This document shows, in pieces, positions 40,837 to 49,631 of a stretch of DNA of 64,000 nt. Source of the DNA: Gammaproteobacteria bacterium (lineage in GTDB: Bacteria > Pseudomonadota > Gammaproteobacteria > Burkholderiales > Burkholderiaceae_C). The notes beneath the pieces were generated by a model. That model saw only the letters and a list, made by a program, of their open reading frames with translations, had not been told where the DNA came from and ran no database searches. The position numbers and the translations under genes are program-made. The stretch lies in the NCBI GenBank assembly GCA_018815325.1, contig JAHIYE010000026.1, positions 124,001 to 188,000 on the forward strand, read 5' to 3'. Position 1 is the stretch's first letter, and every line of letters begins with the position of its first letter.

Positions 40837-42582
40837 ATGACGAAAACCACGCCAGACAGCAACCGTATCCTGTACGCAAGGCTGCTTTCGTATATCAAGC
40901 CATACTGGAAGGCCTTGGCAATCGCGGTCATCGGGATGGTGGCTACCGCGGCAACAGAGCCAGTCTTTCCCGCCATCATGAAGTATCTGCTGGACAATGG
41001 CTTCCAGACGCAGGACAAGCACATGATTTGGTTGATCCCTGTCGGTATCATCGCTTTGTTTCTGGGTAGAGGAGTTTTCGTGTTTTTCACGGGCTATCTG
41101 ATGATGTGGATTTCCAGCCGACTGGTGACTGATCTACGTCGCGCACTCTTTGCGAAGCTGATCGTCTTACCCACCCAAGAATACAATGAACAGTCTGCCG
41201 GAAAATTGATTTCAAGACTGGTCTACGATGTCAACAATGTTACTGACGCGGCAGCCAGTGCGCTTGTCTCTTTAGTACGCGAGTCCCTGACAGCACTCGC
41301 ATTAGTCAGCTACCTCCTCTATCTTGATTGGAAACTGACACTCATTACGTTGTCTATTGGCCCGGTCATCGCTGTGATTGTGAAAGCATTTGGCAGCCGC
41401 ATGCGCGCCGCCAGCCGTATGAGTTTGGATTCAATTCGGCGCATTTCCCACGCTATTGAAGAGACCATCATTGCGCATAAAGTAATCAAGATTTTCGGTG
41501 GACAGGCTCAGCAAAGCGAGCGTTTCCGACGTGAAACCGAGAGCTTTCGTCGGGCTCAGATGCGAGAGGCAATTCCGGCCTCCGCCGTCACACCGATCAC
41601 CCACATCGCGGCTTCAGTCGCCGTGGCCATCATTACTTTTCTGGCATTGAGTCAGACTACAGGTCAAGCTGGAGCCTCTGCAGGTGGATTTATCTCCTTC
41701 ATTACCGCCATGTTGATGCTAATCGCTCCGATCAAACAGCTCACCACGATCAACACCACCTTGCAGCGCGGGCTGGCCGCTTGTGAAAGTGTTTTTGGTT
41801 TACTCGACACACCTAGTGAGGATGACCCTGGAGAAATGAATTTGGCTCGGACTGAGGGGAACATCGAGTTTGATCACATCAGCTTCAGATACCCGGGGGT
41901 CGAGAGACTAGCGCTTGATAACTTCAGCCTCTCCATCAGAGCAGGCCAAACCGTAGCGCTCGTAGGAGCCTCAGGGAGTGGGAAAACTACAGTCAGCGCA
42001 CTAATTCCACGCTTCTATCGCAGTACTTCAGGAAGTATTCGCATAGATGGAACTGATATCAATGAGCTAAGCCTGCATAGCCTGCGCCACAACATTGCGC
42101 TTGTGAGTCAGGATATTGTTCTATTTAACGATACCGTCGAAGCCAATATTGCTTTTGGCTCGCGCGATACACACAGCAGAGATGACGTCATTCAGGCGGC
42201 CCAAGCGGCTCATGCTTGGGAATTCATCTCGCAATTGCCAGATGGCCTAGATACCTATATTGGAGAGAATGGGGCGAAACTATCTGGAGGACAACGGCAA
42301 CGTATTGCCATCGCGCGTGCGCTCTTGAAAGATGCACCGATACTGATTCTTGACGAAGCCACTTCAGCACTTGACACAGAATCAGAGCGTCTTGTACAAG
42401 ACGCTCTGGCCGTGCTTATGAAGGACCGCACCACCCTCGTCATCGCTCACAGACTTAGTACCATCGAGCGTGCAGACTCCATCGTGGTCATGGACAGAGG
42501 GCGTATCGTCGAAACAGGAACCCATGCTGAATTGCTGTCCACTGGCGGCTACTACGCCCAATTGAGACAAATGCAGGTATGA
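40837..42582 (+). CDS. msbA: Lipid A export ABC transporter MsbA
   Basis: Homodimeric ABC exporter flipping lipid A-core across the inner membrane, 581 aa. Six membrane segments in the first 310 residues; nucleotide-binding domain with Walker A VGASGSGKTT, signature KLSGGQRQR and Walker B ILILDEATSALDTE, then the His switch VIAHRLS. Its position in an LPS region supports MsbA over generic exporters. The 3' end overlaps the deacetylase gene by ATGA. Base composition begins to fall here relative to flanking genes. Confidence 0.93.
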   Translation: MTKTTPDSNRILYARLLSYIKPYWKALAIAVIGMVATAATEPVFPAIMKYLLDNGFQTQDKHMIWLIPVGIIALFLGRGVFVFFTGYLMMWISSRLVTDLRRALFAKLIVLPTQEYNEQSAGKLISRLVYDVNNVTDAAASALVSLVRESLTALALVSYLLYLDWKLTLITLSIGPVIAVIVKAFGSRMRAASRMSLDSIRRISHAIEETIIAHKVIKIFGGQAQQSERFRRETESFRRAQMREAIPASAVTPITHIAASVAVAIITFLALSQTTGQAGASAGGFISFITAMLMLIAPIKQLTTINTTLQRGLAACESVFGLLDTPSEDDPGEMNLARTEGNIEFDHISFRYPGVERLALDNFSLSIRAGQTVALVGASGSGKTTVSALIPRFYRSTSGSIRIDGTDINELSLHSLRHNIALVSQDIVLFNDTVEANIAFGSRDTHSRDDVIQAAQAAHAWEFISQLPDGLDTYIGENGAKLSGGQRQRIAIARALLKDAPILILDEATSALDTESERLVQDALAVLMKDRTTLVIAHRLSTIERADSIVVMDRGRIVETGTHAELLSTGGYYAQLRQMQV

Positions 42583-43298
42583 ATATTCCAATCCTGATGT
42601 ATCACCAAATAGATATTCCGCCTGCACGAGGCACGCCATTACGTGGTTTAGTTGTATCACCAAGCTCATTTTCACGCCAGATGTGGTTGCTCCAAGTCCT
42701 TGGGTATAAGGGGCTTTCCATGCGAGACCTTGAGCCATATTTGAAAGGCGAAAGACAAGGCAAAGTGGCAGGGATTACCTTTGACGATGGTTACAAAAAT
42801 AATTTGACCAATGCCCTGCCAGTGCTTCAAAAACACCGCTTCACGGCCACTTGCTATGCAGTCAGCGACATGATCGGTGGTAGCAACAGTTGGGATACCG
42901 AAATAGGTGTATCGCTTAAACCATTAATGACGACCAATGAGTGGCGGCTTTGGCTATCCAGTGGCATGGATGTAGGATCCCACACTCGCACCCATGCCGA
43001 CCTTAATCAATTGACTGCGGAACAAGCTCGCGAGCAGATTGCCGGCTCGAAGCAGGACCTTGAAAGTACGCTGGGCTGTGACGTGCGGCATTTCTGCTAC
43101 CCCTATGGGCGCTTCGGAGTAGAACACAGCCGCATGGTAAAAGATGCGGGTTATGTCACAGCTACGACAACGCAACGCGGCCGGGCTAAGTCTGGCGATA
43201 ACCTACTAACCCTACGGCGAGTGCTTGTTGCACAAGCCACTAACTTGATGCACTTCACTCTAAAAACTTGTACAACATATGAGGATGATCGTGGCTGA
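42579..43298 (+). CDS. Polysaccharide deacetylase (NodB-like, CE4)
   Basis: 239 aa with the CE4 motifs ITFDDGYKNN (motif 1, catalytic Asp and metal Asp), SHTRTHADL (motif 2, His ligands) and CYPYGRFG (motif 3). No signal peptide, so it probably acts at the cytoplasmic face on a lipid-linked or nucleotide-linked sugar. Coupled to msbA by ATGA and overlapping the next gene by 20 bases. Substrate unknown; removal of an N-acetyl or formyl group from an LPS sugar would fit the context (inference). Confidence 0.9.
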   Translation: MNIPILMYHQIDIPPARGTPLRGLVVSPSSFSRQMWLLQVLGYKGLSMRDLEPYLKGERQGKVAGITFDDGYKNNLTNALPVLQKHRFTATCYAVSDMIGGSNSWDTEIGVSLKPLMTTNEWRLWLSSGMDVGSHTRTHADLNQLTAEQAREQIAGSKQDLESTLGCDVRHFCYPYGRFGVEHSRMVKDAGYVTATTTQRGRAKSGDNLLTLRRVLVAQATNLMHFTLKTCTTYEDDRG

Positions 43299-43965
43299 GA
43301 CATGCACATCTGCAGACCTCTACGCTGAAAAAACCGTGGAATATTTCGCGCGTGCGCGAACAGAAATTGAGCCGCTTCTTCCCCCGAAAAAAATATCGCT
43401 AGGGTGCCGGGCGCTGGAAATCGGATGTTCCGAGGGCCATACACTTGAGTGGTTAAAAGAGTCCGGCTATTGCAACTGGGTTGCTGGCGTTGAGCCTTAT
43501 ACCGAACTCCAGACACGTCCAGGTGTAGTTGACCAATTCTTTAAACTCGACATTGAGAAAGAGCTTCCGAGTCTTCCATCTGATTCGATAGATTTAATCT
43601 TGTGTTTAGATGTTCTGGAGCATTTGGTCAACCCGTGGGAAACAATTCGCAGACTCGACAGCCTGCTAAAACCTGGCGGCCTTTGGATTATCAGCGTTCC
43701 TAATATTCGAAATTACCACATACTGATCGACCTGGCTTTCAAGGGGCGATTTAACTACTCCGAGTCAGGCATTCTGGATCGAACTCATCTTCGTTTTTTT
43801 ACACGGACTACGGCAATCGAATTAGCCGAATCCGGAGGTTCTACGGTAATTCAAATCGTAGAAACCGAAACGAACAGGTGGCAAAAAAGACTGCTTTCCC
43901 GTTTAGGGTTTGGTGATTTATTGGCTAAGCAGTTCATTTTGGCGGCTAAAAAGCCATGCATTTAA
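43279..43965 (+). CDS. Class I SAM-dependent methyltransferase
   Basis: 228 aa methyltransferase. SAM motif LEIGCSEGHTLEWL (about 46-59), LCLDVLEHL for motif II/III, LLKPGGLWIISVPN. The segment after (GILDRTHLRFFTRTTAIELAE) resembles methyltransferases found in O-antigen and surface-glycan clusters. The start is uncertain: ATG 43279, ATG 43285 or GTG 43291, the last preceded by GAGG. Probably methylates a sugar of the surface glycan (inference from neighbours). Confidence 0.85.
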   Translation: MRMIVAETCTSADLYAEKTVEYFARARTEIEPLLPPKKISLGCRALEIGCSEGHTLEWLKESGYCNWVAGVEPYTELQTRPGVVDQFFKLDIEKELPSLPSDSIDLILCLDVLEHLVNPWETIRRLDSLLKPGGLWIISVPNIRNYHILIDLAFKGRFNYSESGILDRTHLRFFTRTTAIELAESGGSTVIQIVETETNRWQKRLLSRLGFGDLLAKQFILAAKKPCI

Positions 43966-43977
43966 GTTGCTTAACTT

Positions 43978-44865
43978 ATGAAACCTTTTGTTTTTTACTG
44001 CAAAAGCTACAGTGTTGACGTCAAGCGTGCTAGCCGACTTGCCAAGACCATTAAGCAATTCAATTTTGAAAAAATACCGTTCTATGTATCGGTCCCTAGG
44101 ATAGATATCCCATTGTTTTCTGAATACTTAGATGGGCTAGGTGTTGAATTAATAGCAGACGAAACCATCATCAACGCAAACCCCTGCATCGATAAGGAAA
44201 AACTAACGGCACTACCCGGAAATATCTCTCAACAAGTAATCAAATCTGAGTTCTGGCGCCTTGGCATTTCAAAAACATGCTTATGCTTGGACTCTGACTG
44301 CGTGTTTATTCGACCGTTCAGCATGGCCGAATTCATAACGCCAGAAGGAACACCTTACACGATCATTGATGAAGGTCGAGACCTCTTGTTCCCAGCATTG
44401 TCTAAGGATAAAGAAGAGATTTTCAAAAACTTCCGAAGAGAGTCCTCTGAAGTCAGAAAGGAGTTCGAGCGACAAGGTAAAGATTACAATTTCGGGCCGA
44501 ATTGTCCCGTATGGGACCGGAGAGTATGGCAAAGTCTCGATGAAGAATTTTTGCGCCCTCGTAATCAAACATTCCTTGATCTTATTTTGAGATCCCCAAA
44601 CGAAATGCGTTGGTATGGTGAAGCTCTCTTACGTTATAAGGCTATCAATTTGCTTCCTTCTCAACCATTTTTCAAGATGTATCACTATGCATGGCAGCTC
44701 AAGAAGGACCAGCAGAACGGTATTGGCATCAGCCAGTTAGCCAATTTATATTGCGGCGTTGTCTATCAATCCGCATGGGAACGTGAAATGGACTGGCCTA
44801 ACGAGGGCGGCGACTGGCTATCGCGTATGGCACGTCGGTTAAGACGCCAGTTGGGTCGCGCATGA
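43978..44865 (+). CDS. DUF6492-like putative glycosyltransferase
   Basis: 295 aa protein of unproven function. It has a GT-A-like look: FVFYCKSYSVDVKRASRL at the start and a DXD-type motif CLDSDCVFIRPF near 100-111. The middle reads ETWR-like FWRLGISKT. Base composition is clearly AT-richer than the rest of the window. It lies 12 bases after the methyltransferase. Its 3' end overlaps the convergent O-antigen ligase-like gene by 68 bases. Could transfer a sugar or phosphosugar; not demonstrated. Confidence 0.7.
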   Translation: MKPFVFYCKSYSVDVKRASRLAKTIKQFNFEKIPFYVSVPRIDIPLFSEYLDGLGVELIADETIINANPCIDKEKLTALPGNISQQVIKSEFWRLGISKTCLCLDSDCVFIRPFSMAEFITPEGTPYTIIDEGRDLLFPALSKDKEEIFKNFRRESSEVRKEFERQGKDYNFGPNCPVWDRRVWQSLDEEFLRPRNQTFLDLILRSPNEMRWYGEALLRYKAINLLPSQPFFKMYHYAWQLKKDQQNGIGISQLANLYCGVVYQSAWEREMDWPNEGGDWLSRMARRLRRQLGRA

Positions 44866-46210
44866 GAGATTTTCTTTTTTGACGTTGCATTATTGTTAAG
44901 GCAAAAGAAAGTACAAAGCCCTGCATCTCCAACATGTGATCGCGCAACACCGAATCTGTCAAGCCCCGAACCATCCAGAATGTAGACAGCGCTACAAGGA
45001 CCAGTGCCCACTCGCTCAAACCGTTTTCACTTCGCAAACACAAATATCCTTGGCGAAAAAAGTTAAGCAACACAAACAGATATAAGCTTGCTCCACCCCA
45101 GCCCAAAGCTAGTATGGTGTCGAGCCAGCCATCATGCGTATGTGCCATCGTTATGCTAGGGTTAGCACACTCCTGCCTCAGCATCTTCTGGAACGCTTGC
45201 CTTGATCCATCACTACCCCAAGGGTGCTTGAGCGCCAGCGCGAGGCCGGCACGAAATACAACCACCCGTGAGCCGTCTCCATATTGCACGCTATTGATAA
45301 TACGTTGTGCTTGATCGCCATGGTTAGCAATGATCAGAGGCTCAATTGAGGCGGTTCCTTCGCACTGTAGTTGAATGGCATCTCCATGGAATCCGGCAAC
45401 CAGCTCGGGGGTCATGGTTTTCCAGCGAGCATCTTCTTGAATTGCCACCGCAAGCACAGCAGTACCGACCACAATTACTCCCAGCGCGCCGACAAGAAAG
45501 TTTATCCGTCTATGTGTCGTGCGTGTCAAATATGCTGCTGCAAATACAGATACTCCCCCGAGTACACAAAATGCAAAACCGGCCCGTGAATTAGCCAACG
45601 CTGTGCTCAAGAGACAAGCCACAATCAGTGCAGCAGACCATGGACGCAAGACTTTGGGGCCAGCCGCAATGGCTGCGGCCAAAAGAATGACGGCCTGACC
45701 GGCTGCATAGCCAAGATCGGCGTGATGTGTTTCACGGCCCCAATAGCCCCAGGGAATCGAAGAGGTTGTCCAAGCCTTCACGATGAAGAGAATAAGATGC
45801 ACCAGTATGGGAAGCGAACTTATCAGACCAAGGTAAAAAGCTAGCCCCCTATTTTTGTTGCTCAAGATTGAAGCAACGCCAACCCCTGCTAGCATGGCTA
45901 GTAAACCCCTGCCCCATTGGCCGCCCAAGCTTTGCCAAGCAGTAGAGTGGTCATCCGAAAACAGGGGGAAGGCGATTAAGTATAGGGCCCACAACATTAC
46001 CGGCATCCCCAGCCTGAAGTTGGACCTGATTCTCGAAAAATGCCAACCCAAGCCAATTAGCAGCCCTAGCAAAGCCACATTGCGTAGCGCAATGGTGCTG
46101 GCCATGGGCAAGACAGCCAAGTAACAGGCGGCAAACAGCCCGGTCCAGAAGGTTGCATTGGACAGTGATTGAATCAAAGGGTTCGAGCGACTGTTTTCTT
46201 CCATAACCAT
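44798..46210 (-). CDS. O-antigen ligase/polymerase-like membrane protein (Wzy_C family)
   Basis: 470 aa with about ten to twelve membrane segments and one large periplasmic loop (about residues 255-360). The loop carries GDGSRVVVFRAGLALALKHPWG and the conserved histidine region MAHTHDGWLDTILALGW, as in WaaL-type ligases. It probably joins a lipid-linked glycan to lipid A-core, though O-antigen polymerases share this fold. The start overlaps the end of the upstream glycosyltransferase gene by 37 bases; ATG at 46204 is an alternative. Confidence 0.82.
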   Translation of the reverse strand: MVMEENSRSNPLIQSLSNATFWTGLFAACYLAVLPMASTIALRNVALLGLLIGLGWHFSRIRSNFRLGMPVMLWALYLIAFPLFSDDHSTAWQSLGGQWGRGLLAMLAGVGVASILSNKNRGLAFYLGLISSLPILVHLILFIVKAWTTSSIPWGYWGRETHHADLGYAAGQAVILLAAAIAAGPKVLRPWSAALIVACLLSTALANSRAGFAFCVLGGVSVFAAAYLTRTTHRRINFLVGALGVIVVGTAVLAVAIQEDARWKTMTPELVAGFHGDAIQLQCEGTASIEPLIIANHGDQAQRIINSVQYGDGSRVVVFRAGLALALKHPWGSDGSRQAFQKMLRQECANPSITMAHTHDGWLDTILALGWGGASLYLFVLLNFFRQGYLCLRSENGLSEWALVLVALSTFWMVRGLTDSVLRDHMLEMQGFVLSFALTIMQRQKRKSLMRDPTGVLTDVPYAIASRRPR

Positions 46211-47103
46211 CTTTTAAATAGGCTTCGTGGCGCATCTCCATCCAGTGCACCGCTACGTAGCTGTTTTCTTGCCTCAAGTTCAGGGGGCCAATGGCCTGTC
46301 GTTTTCAACGCCTTATAGACCCGTAAGACTGCAAGGTTACCCAAGCGGGTGTGCTCGAAGCGGGCTGACGGATGCTTGGCGCTCAGAAGTTTCTTGTTGC
46401 GCTTGATCAAGTTTTTGGCTTCTGTACTGGCCTTGAAGGTTGCACTGCCAGCATGAAGCACGAAGACATCTTCAGTAATTGCCTGTTTATAGCCAGCATT
46501 TGACAGACGAAGACTGAAATCAAAATCTTCGTAATAACCCAATCCGAAACCCGTATCGAGCCCCCCCAGTTGACTCCAGGCATCATGTCGAATCGCGATG
46601 CAAAAAAAATCACAGCGATAAACTGGAATGAGTTGTCGTGAAGGGTGTTCGTTAAGCCAGCGACCGATTTCAAGCCAATCTTCATGTGTCGCTTCTGGTT
46701 TCCACAAGCGCTGACCGTTCCCGGCCGCATTAGTCACTGGTCCTAGCATAGCCATATCCGGCGGTGCTTCACGAACAACCAGCTTCAAGGCATCAATTGT
46801 TTTGGCGGGGAAAATAGTGTCATTGTTAACAAGTAACAACCACTGCCCTCGTGCGTGCTCTGCGCCCCAGTTCATGCCGCCTGCGAAGCCACGATTGTTT
46901 TCGCTCAACAGGAGCTTAATCAATGGATACTGAGCACACCAGTCAGCCGTTTTTCTCGCTGAATCATCGGGCGACCCGTTGTCAACCACCAGCACTTCAA
47001 TTTCCGGATCGTTTAACCATGGTCGTAGTGACTCCAAACATGTGCGAGTCGTGACGTCGAAGTTTTTAAACCCCAAGACGATCAAAGAGATCAATGGCAC
47101 CAT
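46174..47103 (-). CDS. Glycosyltransferase family 2 (rhamnosyltransferase-like)
   Basis: 309 aa. SLIVLGFKNFDVTTRTCLES, VVDNGSPDDS nucleotide loop, NNRGFAGGMNWG, LLVNNDTIFP as DXD region, and YYEDFDFSLRLSNAGYK. This is the layout of dTDP-rhamnose-type GT2 enzymes of O-antigen and core synthesis. Its start overlaps the stop of the preceding GT4 gene (TAATG), so the two are coupled. Confidence 0.87.
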   Translation of the reverse strand: MVPLISLIVLGFKNFDVTTRTCLESLRPWLNDPEIEVLVVDNGSPDDSARKTADWCAQYPLIKLLLSENNRGFAGGMNWGAEHARGQWLLLVNNDTIFPAKTIDALKLVVREAPPDMAMLGPVTNAAGNGQRLWKPEATHEDWLEIGRWLNEHPSRQLIPVYRCDFFCIAIRHDAWSQLGGLDTGFGLGYYEDFDFSLRLSNAGYKQAITEDVFVLHAGSATFKASTEAKNLIKRNKKLLSAKHPSARFEHTRLGNLAVLRVYKALKTTGHWPPELEARKQLRSGALDGDAPRSLFKRWLWKKTVARTL

Positions 47104-48440
47104 TAAACTGATTTCCCTTTGAGCTGGGTCACCCAGTCGCGTATGCGCGCTACGGCCTGTGCTGTCGTGTAGGGGCTTGTTTTCCCACTATCTGGCAAAC
47201 TCGATCTCTGCCAGTGATCCAACAATTTCTCTATGGCAGCAACGAGCTCGTTGGTTACCGTTGACTCCTCTAAATCATGATCGCCTGAAAGTACCGTCAT
47301 ATGTCCTTCAGTACGGAGAATACTGACCATCTGCGGATTTTGATGCACGATTGCCATAATCGGCCGCTGCATCCAGAGATACTCATACAGTTTGGATGGT
47401 ATGTACTCTGCACAGATCGGCTCTTCACCGTGTAGAAGTAGCAGGACATCTACGCTGCGCATGCGTTGCAAAATCTGCTCACGTCCGCTCAGCCCAGTTT
47501 CTGGATCAATCTCAATCCGACCAAAATGATGGACAACATCATGTGCAGATGAACTGGCCAATTTCTCGCTGGAGACCGAGTCGAGTGGTCCTCCATACAC
47601 ATGCAATTCGATCAGATTTGCCAGCTCTGGCCTTCGCATAAACAAAGTTTCAAGCGCGCGTAATATAGGCCCCAGATGCCGCGTCGGGGACAGCGAACCA
47701 AAATGTCCGATAACAAATTTAGGGCCTGGCTGATACGGCGGAAGAGTCTGGAAAGGCCGATCAATGCCTGGCAGCAGCATCTTGCCGCGTTCACCCAGTT
47801 GCGGGTGGCGCAGGCGCGCACTGGCCAAGGCCTGCTCGGTAAACCAGATCGCCACATCCGCATCCGTGCAAATGAGTCGCTCGACCTCGGCCTGCATTTT
47901 CTGTTGCGCTGTCGCGGGCGTGCTGCCCGGTATCACCATCGGGTCATGAACTTCGGCCAGCCAGGGTGTTCCGGTTGCCCGTTTTAGCGCCCGGCCTGCC
48001 AAGTGAGCGGCAAAGGCTCCCCCCGTGGAATAGATCAAATCAAATGGTTCTCGACGTATCAACGTGCGGCCTTTGAGGTAGGCACTGATCCACCATGACC
48101 AGGAGCTTTCCACCGGGCGCAGCAACTTTTCCATCAGCATCCCGGGCATCAAAAGTATTGATGCAAGCGCCATACAGACACGATAACGCACCCCGCCACC
48201 CCAGCGACGACGCAGCACATGGCGCAATTCGAAACGTAATCCTGCTGGCCCTGCTGGCCAGAGTTGATGATGTTCAACCACAGTGTCATGCGTACCAGAC
48301 ACGCCGCTCAACACCACAACCTCTATACCGGCGCGCAGTAAATGAGGGATTTTGTCGGTAATGGTCTGGCTGGCCGCTCGACCATCCATATTGAATGCAT
48401 GTGCCAGTATGAGCCACCGCTGCCGGGGATGATCGGTCAT
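47103..48440 (-). CDS. Glycosyltransferase family 4
   Basis: 445 aa GT-B enzyme. N-terminal half with DLIYSTGGAFAAHLAG and WLAEVHDPMV; C-terminal half with FVIGHFGSLSPTRHLGPIL and CAEYIPSKLYEYLWMQRPI, which carries the nucleotide-sugar-binding Glu. No signal peptide; cytoplasmic face. Belongs to the minus-strand glycan run rng to O-antigen ligase-like. Sugar unknown. Confidence 0.85.
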   Translation of the reverse strand: MTDHPRQRWLILAHAFNMDGRAASQTITDKIPHLLRAGIEVVVLSGVSGTHDTVVEHHQLWPAGPAGLRFELRHVLRRRWGGGVRYRVCMALASILLMPGMLMEKLLRPVESSWSWWISAYLKGRTLIRREPFDLIYSTGGAFAAHLAGRALKRATGTPWLAEVHDPMVIPGSTPATAQQKMQAEVERLICTDADVAIWFTEQALASARLRHPQLGERGKMLLPGIDRPFQTLPPYQPGPKFVIGHFGSLSPTRHLGPILRALETLFMRRPELANLIELHVYGGPLDSVSSEKLASSSAHDVVHHFGRIEIDPETGLSGREQILQRMRSVDVLLLLHGEEPICAEYIPSKLYEYLWMQRPIMAIVHQNPQMVSILRTEGHMTVLSGDHDLEESTVTNELVAAIEKLLDHWQRSSLPDSGKTSPYTTAQAVARIRDWVTQLKGKSV

Positions 48441-48496
48441 GAATAGTCTGTAGGCAACGTCAAACGGGAAATATTGAGGCGGAGGTATTTTGCGCT

Positions 48497-49627
48497 CTAG
48501 CGGATAGATACAGCCTGCTCGTACAAAGCTTCATATTGTAGGGCGGCATTTTCCCAGGAATGCGAATGCGCAAATGCAAGTCCGTGCCTGCGAAGCTGTT
48601 CTGCCAAGACTGGTTTCTCGAGCACTGCTTCAATAAGTTGCGCCAGCTGTTTTGCATCCGCCGGATCTGTCAAAAGCAACGCGTCTTCTTCGTTCGTCAA
48701 CTCACGAGAAATGCCGCAATGCGCCGGCCCGCTCACTACCACCGGCAAGCCATGCGCCATGGCCTCCAGCACCACCATGGCAAAGCTGTCCTCCCGGGTG
48801 GGATGGGCCAGGCAGTCAGCCGCGAAGTAGGCCGTGGAAAGATTCTCTAATGAGCCCAGAAAATGCACTCGCGATGCAAGTCCCATTCGCTCGGCCTGCA
48901 GGATGTAGCGGGCAGCCTGTCGGGTATTGCCCGCTATGGCCAGGCTCACATCAACAGGTAAACAGGTCATGGCCTCCAGCAGCGTATCCAATCCTTTGCG
49001 TGCATAGTCATTGGCGACAAATAGCAGCAACCTTCCATCCTTCTGCAAATTCAACTGCGCTCGGTATACTTCACGCGGCTTGGTGGCAATGGGCATATAG
49101 GTTCCCGGTGGAATGACTGACAGCACCGAACTGCTGCGTGGATAAGCCTGAGCACAGTCATCACGAAGGCCCTGCGAAGTAGCCACAACCTGCCTTCCGA
49201 GCATGGGTTTGAAGCGGCCAGCCTCCAGCCAGACATATGTCAGCAGTCTTGGACTGAGAAACACCTTGATCCATTGCCCCAATAACCTCAGCCCCCGGCG
49301 TCCCACCAGCAAGTTAAAGCGCAAGGGCCTGACATGGATGGTCTGAATCTGTCCATGCCAGGTGTTCTCATGGGAGTGCACCACATCAAACCCTGTGCGG
49401 GTCTTTCGCCACGTAGAAAAAGCAAATAAAAGTTGATTCAGCCAGCGTGGACGTTGACCCAGACAGAAAACCGAATGATAGGTCACCCCGACAACCGGTT
49501 GATTCGACTCCTGCGAAAAAACATGTATCTCGTGTCTTGCAGCAAGCTCTTGCACCAGAGCTACCGAATAACTCTCGGCACCCCCACCCGCTTTTGAAAA
49601 GATTCGACTGATAACTGCTATACGCAT
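48497..49627 (-). CDS. Glycosyltransferase family 4 (WaaG-like)
   Basis: 376 aa GT-B enzyme resembling LPS core glucosyltransferase WaaG. Opens MRIAVISRIFSKAGGGAESYS, with FDVVHSHENTWHGQIQ in the first half. The donor-binding half has LLFVANDYARKGLDTLLEA and HPTREDSFAMVVLEAMAHGLPVV with the paired Glu residues. The start is four bases after the rng stop, so it is likely co-transcribed with rng. Confidence 0.87.
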   Translation of the reverse strand: MRIAVISRIFSKAGGGAESYSVALVQELAARHEIHVFSQESNQPVVGVTYHSVFCLGQRPRWLNQLLFAFSTWRKTRTGFDVVHSHENTWHGQIQTIHVRPLRFNLLVGRRGLRLLGQWIKVFLSPRLLTYVWLEAGRFKPMLGRQVVATSQGLRDDCAQAYPRSSSVLSVIPPGTYMPIATKPREVYRAQLNLQKDGRLLLFVANDYARKGLDTLLEAMTCLPVDVSLAIAGNTRQAARYILQAERMGLASRVHFLGSLENLSTAYFAADCLAHPTREDSFAMVVLEAMAHGLPVVVSGPAHCGISRELTNEEDALLLTDPADAKQLAQLIEAVLEKPVLAEQLRRHGLAFAHSHSWENAALQYEALYEQAVSIR

Positions 49628-49631
49628 GGCA

